Shown here: piece by piece, positions 57,979-64,000 of the stretch
Layout of the letters: each line of letters opens with the position of its first letter
How positions within the stretch are numbered: position 1 is the first letter of the stretch
Assembly (NCBI GenBank): GCA_025451845.1
Contig: JANWJS010000009.1
Location: 44,281 to 108,280 of the forward strand
DNA length: 64,000 nucleotides
Source: Steroidobacteraceae bacterium
Lineage (GTDB): Bacteria > Pseudomonadota > Gammaproteobacteria > Steroidobacterales > Steroidobacteraceae
Reading direction: 5' to 3'
Notes under the pieces: generated by a model
Seen by the model: only the letters and a program-made list of their open reading frames with translations
Database searches by the model: none
What the model was told of the DNA's origin: nothing
Made by a program: the position numbers and the translations under genes

Positions 57979-60900
57979 TCAGCGCTGCGGCGCGGGCTGC
58001 GGCGGCAAGCCCGGGGGCCCGCGGTGTTGGGCCGCCCGCACCCCGGTCCACTCCTTCGCGCGCCGCGCCAGGCGGTCGAAGAAGAGATAGATGACCGGCG
58101 TGGTGAAGAGTGTCAGAAGCTGGCTGACGAGCAGTCCCCCGATGATCGCGAGACCCAACGGCGAGCGCAGCTCCGAGCCCGTGCCGGTCCCCAGCACCAG
58201 CGGCAGGGCCGCGAAGAGCGCCGCTACCGTGGTCATGAGGATGGGACGGAAGCGCAGCAGCGAGGCCTCGTAGATCGCCTGCCGCGGCGGCTGGCCGCCC
58301 TCGCGCTCGGCCGTCAGGGCGAAGTCGATCATCATGATCGCGTTCTTCTTCACGATGCCGATGAGGAGCACGATGCCGATGATGGAGATGATGTTCAGAC
58401 TCTGCCCCGCGAGCATCAGGGCGAGCAACGCGCCGATGCCAGCCGACGGCAGGGTCGAGAGGATGGTGAGCGGGTGGATGTAGCTCTCGTAGAGCACCCC
58501 GAGCACGATGTACACCGTCGCGATCGCCGCGAGCAGCAGCAGCACTTCGCTCGTGAGCGAGGACTCGAAGGCGAGCGCCTCGCCCTCGAAGGTGGTGCCG
58601 ATGCTCACCGGCAGCCCGATGTCGTTCTCCGCCTGCCGGATGGCGTTGACCGCCTCGCCGAGCGAGGCGCCGGAAGCGGTATCGAAGGAGAACACCGCTG
58701 CCGGGAACTGGCCGAGGTGCTCGGTGGAGAGGGGTGCCTGCTTGACGCCGATGTGCGCGATCGAGCCCAGCGGCACCTGACCGCCGCCCGATGAGGGGAT
58801 ATAAATGTAGTTGAGCGAGTTGACCGTATCGTCGAGCTTGGGGTCGGCGGTGAGGATCACCCGATAGTCGTTCGACTGCGTATAGATGGTCGAGATGATC
58901 CGCTGGCCAAAGGCGTCGTACAGCGCGTTGTCGATGGTCGCATCCGTGATGCCAAAGCGTGCGGCGGTGGCGTGATCGATGTCGACTTCCGCCGTGAGCC
59001 CCTGGTCGAGGTATGTGGTGGACACATGCGCCAGCGCCGGCGCCCGCTCGAGCGCCGCGAGCAGCCTCGGTATCCATGGGTCGAGTATCTCGCGGCCCGC
59101 GGCTCCCAGGATGAACTGATATTGCGCGCTGCCCTGAATGGAGCTGATGGTCAGGTCCTGCACCGGCTGCAGGGCGAGGGTAATGCCCGGCACCTGTGCC
59201 GCCTCCTGCCGCAGGCGCTGCATCACCGTTTCGATGCTGTCGCTGCGGTCCTCCTTAGGTCTGAGGTTGATCAGCAGGCGGCCGTCGTTGAGCGTGGCGT
59301 TGGTGCCATCCACGCCCACGTAGGAGGTCAGACTCACGACGTCGGAATCCTTGCGGATGACCTCGGCAAGGGCCTGCTGCCGCTGCGTCATCTGCGCAAA
59401 GGAGATGGCCGGCGGCCCCTCGGTCGTGGCTTGCAAGAGTCCGGTGTCCTGCAGCGGGAAGAAGCCCTTCGGGATCACGATATAGAGCAGGACGGTCAAC
59501 ACCAGCGTTCCCGCCGCAATCCAGAGCACCAGCGTCTGGTGCTCCAGCGTGACATTGAGCGCGCGGCCATACACCTGGATCAGGCGGTTGAACCCCTCCT
59601 CGGCCCGGCGCGCGAGCGATCCCTGCCTGCGCTCCGCGTCCTCGTGCGTGCGCAGCATCCGCGCACAGAGCATCGGCACGAGAGTCAACGAGACGACCGC
59701 GGAGATGAGGATGGAGATGGCGAGCGTGATCGCAAACTCGCGGAAGAGCCTGCCCACGACCTCGCGCATGAAAAGGAGCGGGATTAGCACCGCGATCAGG
59801 GAAATGGTGAGCGACACGATGGTGAAGGCGATCTCGCCCGACCCTTCGAGGGCCGCCTCGAGCGGCTTCTTCCCCTTCTCGATGTGACGCGAGATGTTCT
59901 CGATCATGACGATCGCATCATCCACCACGAACCCGGAGGCGATGGTGAGCGCCATCAGCGAGAGGTTGTCGAGGGTGAAGCCCGCGAGGTACATCACCGC
60001 AAAGGTGCCGATGAGTGAGACCGGCACCGAGAGGCTCGGGATGATCGTCGCGGGGACGCTGCGCAGGAAAAGGAAGATCACCATGACGACCAGCGCAACG
60101 GCCAGCGAGAGCTCGAACTGAACGTCATTGACCGAAGCGCGGATGGTGTTGGTGCGGTCGGTGACCACGGAAAGGCTGACGGTCGCGGGGAGCGAGGCGC
60201 GCAGCTCCGGCAGCAACGCCTGCACGTTGTTGACCACCTGGATCACGTTCGCGCCCGGCTGGCGCTGGACGTTGACGAGCACGGCCGGGACGTTGTTCAC
60301 CCAGCTGGCCAGCTGGGTGTTCTCGGCGCTCTCGACCACCCGCGCGACATTCTTGAGATATACCGGCGCGCCGTTCTTGTACGCGATCACGAGATTCGCG
60401 TACTCCTCCGGGCTCTGGATCTGATCGTTGGCATCGATGGTATAGGCGTGCGCCGTGCCATCGAAGTTGCCCTTGGGGGCATCGGTATTGGAGTTGGAGA
60501 TGGTCGTGCGCAGGTCATCGACATTGAGACCGTACGCCGCGAGCTGCTGCAGATTGGCGAGCACCCGCACCGCGGGCCGCGGCGCGCCGTTCAGGCTCAC
60601 GAGGCCGACGCCCGAGACCTGGGAGATCTTCTCCGCGATGCGCGTATCGGCCAGGTCCTCGACCTGGGTGATCGGCATGGTGCTCGAGGTCACGGCCAGG
60701 GTCAGCACGGGAGCATCGGCGGGGTTGACCTTGGCGTAGATGGGCGGCGCCGGCAGGCTCTGCGGCAGCAGGCTGTTGGAGGCGCTGATCGCCGCCTGCA
60801 CCTCGGCCTCGGCCACGTCGATGTTGAGATTCAGGCCGAACTGCAGGGTCACGACCGAAGCGCCCGCCGAGCTGCTCGAGGACATCTCGTTGAGGCCCGG

Positions 60901-61122
60901 CATCTGGCCAAACTCCCGCTCCAGGGGGCCGGTGACCGTCGAGGCCATGACGTCCGGGCTGGCGCCCGGCAGGAAGGTCGTCACGACGATGGTCGGATAG
61001 TCGACCTCGGGCAGCGTCGAGACCGGCAGCAACAGATAGCCGATGGCTCCGAGGATGACGATAGCCACCATCAGCAGAGAGGTGGCGACCGGCCTCAGGA
61101 TATAAGGCCGGGACGGATTCAT
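57979..61122 (-). CDS. mdtB: RND efflux transporter subunit, MdtB-like
   Basis: A 1047-residue inner-membrane pump subunit. It begins '[20 protein letters not shown]' and '[20 protein letters not shown]', close to MdtB; helix 4 has '[18 protein letters not shown]' with the proton-relay Asp pair; '[20 protein letters not shown]' lies near residue 915. Normal length, with no low-complexity insertion. MdtB and MdtC form the B2C heterotrimer in E. coli, exporting bile salts, novobiocin and similar compounds; the spectrum here is unknown. ATG 61122 overlaps the stop of mdtA (ATGA). Confidence 0.92.
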   Translation of the reverse strand: MNPSRPYILRPVATSLLMVAIVILGAIGYLLLPVSTLPEVDYPTIVVTTFLPGASPDVMASTVTGPLEREFGQMPGLNEMSSSSSAGASVVTLQFGLNLNIDVAEAEVQAAISASNSLLPQSLPAPPIYAKVNPADAPVLTLAVTSSTMPITQVEDLADTRIAEKISQVSGVGLVSLNGAPRPAVRVLANLQQLAAYGLNVDDLRTTISNSNTDAPKGNFDGTAHAYTIDANDQIQSPEEYANLVIAYKNGAPVYLKNVARVVESAENTQLASWVNNVPAVLVNVQRQPGANVIQVVNNVQALLPELRASLPATVSLSVVTDRTNTIRASVNDVQFELSLAVALVVMVIFLFLRSVPATIIPSLSVPVSLIGTFAVMYLAGFTLDNLSLMALTIASGFVVDDAIVMIENISRHIEKGKKPLEAALEGSGEIAFTIVSLTISLIAVLIPLLFMREVVGRLFREFAITLAISILISAVVSLTLVPMLCARMLRTHEDAERRQGSLARRAEEGFNRLIQVYGRALNVTLEHQTLVLWIAAGTLVLTVLLYIVIPKGFFPLQDTGLLQATTEGPPAISFAQMTQRQQALAEVIRKDSDVVSLTSYVGVDGTNATLNDGRLLINLRPKEDRSDSIETVMQRLRQEAAQVPGITLALQPVQDLTISSIQGSAQYQFILGAAGREILDPWIPRLLAALERAPALAHVSTTYLDQGLTAEVDIDHATAARFGITDATIDNALYDAFGQRIISTIYTQSNDYRVILTADPKLDDTVNSLNYIYIPSSGGGQVPLGSIAHIGVKQAPLSTEHLGQFPAAVFSFDTASGASLGEAVNAIRQAENDIGLPVSIGTTFEGEALAFESSLTSEVLLLLAAIATVYIVLGVLYESYIHPLTILSTLPSAGIGALLALMLAGQSLNIISIIGIVLLIGIVKKNAIMMIDFALTAEREGGQPPRQAIYEASLLRFRPILMTTVAALFAALPLVLGTGTGSELRSPLGLAIIGGLLVSQLLTLFTTPVIYLFFDRLARRAKEWTGVRAAQHRGPPGLPPQPAPQR

Positions 61123-62504
61123 GTGCCGGTCGCGGCGCCCACTTGCGCCCCGCCGCAATGCAGGCGCGCGTAAACCTTGGCGAGACGCGTCGCCCGGCTG
61201 CCGGTCGCCTTCTTCATGTATGCGGCGAGGCGCGTGCAGCGGGCCTTGGACGAGTTGCCGGCGGCGCCGCCGGCTGCCATGGATTGCGGCGGTTTCTCGC
61301 CCGGAAGCAGTACCGACGCGCCGTCCTTGAGCTGATCTGCCCCGTCAGTCACCACCGTCTCTCCCGCTGTCAGACCCTTCATGACGGCAATGTTGTTTCC
61401 GTCAGTAGGACCTGTGGTCACGGTACGCATGGTCACCGTGTGATCCTTGTTGACGATGTAGACAAAGTTGCTCGACGGGCCGTTCTGCACCGCGGCGCCC
61501 GGCACCACGATTTGATTCTTCAGGGTGTCGAGCACCAGTTTCACGTTGACGAACTCGTTCGGAAACAGCTCCCCGTGGGAGTTGTCGAACAGTGCCCGTA
61601 GCTGCAGCGTGCCGGTGCTGGTGTTGATCTGGTTGTCGATGCTGGAGAGCGTCCCGGTGGCGATGAGGTGCTGCATGTTGCGGTCATACGCCTGGACGGA
61701 AAGCTTCGCCCCTCCCTGCGTCCGCTGAAAGATCTGGCTGAGATCGTTCTCCGGCACGGTGAAGAGCACCGACATCGGCTGCATCTGCGTCACAGTGACG
61801 ATTCCGCTGGTCTGGTTCGCCTGCACCAGGTTGCCGAGATCCACCTGGCGCAGTCCCACGAGCCCGGTGACCGGCGAGGTGATCCGGCAATAGCTCAGGT
61901 TGAGCCTGGCGGTTTCGATGGCGGCCTTGTCCGCCTCGGCCGCCGCCTCGTCCGAATGGACCGTTGCCAGCTGATCCGAGTAAGTCTGCTCCGCGACTGA
62001 GTTCTGCGCGAGCAGCTGCTTGTAGCGCACCAGGTCGGTGCGCGCGCCGGAGAGCGCCGCCTGGTCGCGCCCGAGCTGGCCGGTCGCTTGGTCGAGCGCC
62101 GCCTGGTAAGGCCGCGGGTCGATCTGCGCCAGCAGCCCTCCCTTCTGAATCGTCTGTCCCTCGGTGAAGGCGATCTTCACGATGGGACCGGTGACCTGGG
62201 GTCGCACCGTGACGGTCGCGAGCGGCGTCACGGTGCCCAGCGCGTCGATCACCACGGGCACATCGGCCGTCGACACCTGATCGATGCTCACCGGCAGCGG
62301 CCCGCCCATCATGGCGGCAAAGGACGGCTGTTTCGCCTGGGTCGCCAGCCGGTGGTGGATCACCCACACGATGAGGGCGATGAGCACCGCGAGCCCGGCC
62401 AGCCACAAGATCCGCCGGCGGCGGACGACATCGGCAGAATGTTGGGCGGGAACGGGGCTCGAGTCGCGGTCGGCGGAGTGATGTTCGATGGCGTCGGAAT
62501 TCAT
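61119..62504 (-). CDS. mdtA: RND efflux periplasmic adaptor, MdtA-like
   Basis: A 461-residue membrane-fusion protein. An N-terminal membrane anchor lies near residues 28-48 ('[20 protein letters not shown]'), then '[20 protein letters not shown]' (lipoyl-like barrel-sandwich), '[20 protein letters not shown]' (helical hairpin), '[20 protein letters not shown]' and beta-barrel segments. An unusual tail of about 45 basic residues with two Cys ('[20 protein letters not shown]') follows the normal end. It links the MdtBC pump to the outer-membrane channel. First gene of the operon; TGTCA direct repeats lie about 100 bp upstream. Confidence 0.9.
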   Translation of the reverse strand: MNSDAIEHHSADRDSSPVPAQHSADVVRRRRILWLAGLAVLIALIVWVIHHRLATQAKQPSFAAMMGGPLPVSIDQVSTADVPVVIDALGTVTPLATVTVRPQVTGPIVKIAFTEGQTIQKGGLLAQIDPRPYQAALDQATGQLGRDQAALSGARTDLVRYKQLLAQNSVAEQTYSDQLATVHSDEAAAEADKAAIETARLNLSYCRITSPVTGLVGLRQVDLGNLVQANQTSGIVTVTQMQPMSVLFTVPENDLSQIFQRTQGGAKLSVQAYDRNMQHLIATGTLSSIDNQINTSTGTLQLRALFDNSHGELFPNEFVNVKLVLDTLKNQIVVPGAAVQNGPSSNFVYIVNKDHTVTMRTVTTGPTDGNNIAVMKGLTAGETVVTDGADQLKDGASVLLPGEKPPQSMAAGGAAGNSSKARCTRLAAYMKKATGSRATRLAKVYARLHCGGAQVGAATGT

Positions 62505-62599
62505 GCGGGTCGGACCTTTGACCGCGGCTGGCACCGTGTGTTCCGGCGCGCAGGGTACCATCGATCACCCCGTCGACGCCTTGGCCGGACAGGGAAAAT

Positions 62600-62614
62600 T
62601 GTCAAGATCTGTCA
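62600..62614. promoter_or_regulatory. TGTCA direct repeats upstream of mdtA
   Basis: TGTCA at 62600-62604 and 62610-62614 are spaced exactly 10 bp, the pattern bound by OmpR/CpxR-type response regulators (E. coli CpxR uses GTAAA-N5-GTAAA). They lie 96-110 bp before the mdtA start. On the minus strand TTGCAA-N17-ACAATT nearby could be a weak promoter. Confidence 0.35.
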
Positions 62615-62696
62615 GTGAATTGCAACGACTACTGCGGTCGCGGCCGCGGTTGCGGCGCGAGTGTCGCTCTACGCCGGTGCGCCCCGGCCGGCCCGA

Positions 62697-63896
62697 CTAT
62701 GCCAGCTCTCGATACAAGCGCCGCAACACATACAGGGCGAGCCAGGGCCTTCTCCACGGCACGGCGCGGGCGCAATCGAGCCAATCCCGTAGGGCCAGGG
62801 TGAGGAACATCGACAGGATGCCTCTGCCGCGGCGGCGAGCCTTCAGGAATCCTTCGAGCACGACCTGCGAGCCCCCCAGACGGTATCGCTGCCGCGGGGC
62901 GACCGCCCTGCCGGCGAGGCTCTCCGCGAAGGCGCGGCAGATCTGCGCGCCGCTGCGCTCGGCCACCTCGAGTGCGGCCCACGGGCGCGGATTCATTTCC
63001 ATCAGGATGAAGCGGCCGCGCTCGTCGCGAATGAACTCGACGCACGCCATGCCGGACCAGCGCAGGTCCGCAAACAGCGTGCGCGCGTCCCGGATCAGAG
63101 TCTCATCGGCGCAGGCTCTCACGCGAGTCGACGGCCCGGTCAGCGCCGGATCCATTGCGACCGTCTCCTGCGCGAAGAGGCGGATGGCCTCTCCATCAAG
63201 AAGGAAGCCTCCGACCAGGTGACGGCGTCCCTTCACAAACGCCTGTGCAAACGGCTGGCCCGGTGATCTGCTCTTCAGTTCATCGAGCGCCACGGCCGCT
63301 TCCTGTTCGGCCCCTACGATCCGCACTTGGCTGCCGGCGAGCCCGCGCGTGCCACGAAGAACGAACGGGTAGCCGAATCGCCGTGCGGCGTCCTCGAGGT
63401 CGGTCGCGCCGCGCACGGGCAGCCAAGGCGGCACCGCGATCCCCAAAGCGGCCGCGCGCTCGTAGAACTTCCGCCGGTCGCCCAGGATGTTTCGCTGGTG
63501 CTCCGTCATCGCCGGATATATCGGCACCCCGAGCGGCGGATCGAGATCCCAGAGCAGCTCGATGATCGGCTCGCAGAGCGGGATCAGCAGATCGGGCTGG
63601 TCGCTCGCGATCTGTTGGCGCAGGAACGAGACATAACCGGGCGAGCGCGGATGCGGCGTCTGGATCTGCGTGCAGTAGTGACTCAGCCCGATATTATCGG
63701 GGCGCAGGGTGGTGAGGAGCGTAATCGCCATGCCGCTGTCGGCGAGTGCGGCGGCCACATAACTGGTTTGCTTCCAGTTCAAGTCGAGCAGCATCACCCG
63801 CGCGGGCGGTGCGGCCCCAGGACTTGCGGATTGTGGGATTGGCACGGAAGCACCGCCGAGCGCTAATCGAGGGATGTCCTGTAACTCGGCCGCCAT
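62697..63896 (-). CDS. ATP-grasp domain protein
   Basis: A 399-residue cytoplasmic protein. The N-terminal part 'ARVMLLDLNWKQTSYVAAAL' is a Rossmann-like pre-ATP-grasp domain; 'RKFYERAAALGIAVPPWLPV', 'FGYPFVLRGTRGLAGSQVRI' and 'CVEFIRDERGRFILMEMNPR' are the ATP-grasp features, the last with the metal-binding Glu and Asn. Such carbamoyl-phosphate-synthase-like enzymes join a carboxylate to an amine, thiol or similar; the substrates are unknown. The C-terminal tail 'WRRPWLALYVLRRLYRELA' is basic and amphipathic and may touch the membrane. It lies 192 bp before mdtA on the same strand; its promoter is near the window edge. Confidence 0.8.
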   Translation of the reverse strand: MAAELQDIPRLALGGASVPIPQSASPGAAPPARVMLLDLNWKQTSYVAAALADSGMAITLLTTLRPDNIGLSHYCTQIQTPHPRSPGYVSFLRQQIASDQPDLLIPLCEPIIELLWDLDPPLGVPIYPAMTEHQRNILGDRRKFYERAAALGIAVPPWLPVRGATDLEDAARRFGYPFVLRGTRGLAGSQVRIVGAEQEAAVALDELKSRSPGQPFAQAFVKGRRHLVGGFLLDGEAIRLFAQETVAMDPALTGPSTRVRACADETLIRDARTLFADLRWSGMACVEFIRDERGRFILMEMNPRPWAALEVAERSGAQICRAFAESLAGRAVAPRQRYRLGGSQVVLEGFLKARRRGRGILSMFLTLALRDWLDCARAVPWRRPWLALYVLRRLYRELA

Positions 63897-64000
63897 TGAG
63901 ATCCCTGCGCGCTGGTGTAGGAATAAGTGCGTAGCGCAGGCCTGAAAGTGTAATGCGCCGGGGCAGCCGGCATGTGCTTCAGATCACACATTCCAACATC

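Noticed and set aside
56692..58794. 700-codon open frame antisense to the RND transporter genes
   Set aside because: Low-complexity Arg/Asp-rich translation with no motif; the minus-strand pump genes are unambiguous.

Overview
The window reads as chromosomal DNA of a high-GC (about two thirds G+C), Gram-negative bacterium. Outer-membrane lipoproteins and beta-barrels, an MdtABC-type RND pump, a SrkA-type kinase and above all a glrK-qseG-glrR operon point to a gammaproteobacterium, perhaps near the Nevskiales/Steroidobacterales/Xanthomonadales. This placement is inference. Genes are densely packed with many 1-25 bp overlaps. I see no tRNA, rRNA, CRISPR array, insertion sequence or prophage.

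Left part (1-23 kb): a 5'-truncated SPINDLY-type O-GlcNAc transferase; a GH3 exo-beta-glucanase behind a LacI-type palindrome; an FAD monooxygenase; a divergent DGPF/YCII protein and ECF42-type sigma factor with two matching promoters back to back; a GH74 xyloglucanase; a DUF2442 gene with a decayed DUF4160 partner; a KirBac-type channel; a YbdK-type ligase; a large GAF-PAS-PAS-GGDEF-EAL protein with a lipoprotein; SrkA; GalE; and the envelope-stress two-component operon glrK-qseG-glrR, whose regulator activates sigma-54 promoters.

Middle part (23-51 kb): an exopolysaccharide (EPS) locus in blocks of both orientations. It has a GumD/WcaJ-type priming transferase, a GT39-like protein, Wzx, Wzy, a Wza-like exporter, an outer-membrane barrel, a Wzz/GumC-type co-polymerase, a CpsD-type kinase, four GT4 and two GT2 enzymes, three methyltransferases, a NodB-type deacetylase, a CapK/PaaK-like ligase, an AsnB-type amidotransferase and a secreted GHL15-like putative glycosidase.

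Right part (51-64 kb): two tandem paralogous Fn3 lipoprotein genes, each behind a sigma-54 promoter and a c-di-GMP-I (GEMM) riboswitch, then mdtA-mdtB-mdtC-oprM-like on the minus strand, and an ATP-grasp protein at the edge.

The most interesting result is a regulatory circuit visible only in the non-coding DNA. Three copies of TGTC-N10-GACG, one base from the known E. coli GlrR site TGTC-N10-GACA, lie about 92-102 bp upstream of sigma-54-like elements that face the priming transferase operon, the glycosidase gene and the first riboswitch/lipoprotein unit. This suggests that GlrKR/QseG drives EPS synthesis and its accessory surface proteins, with a cyclic dinucleotide gating the lipoproteins at translation.
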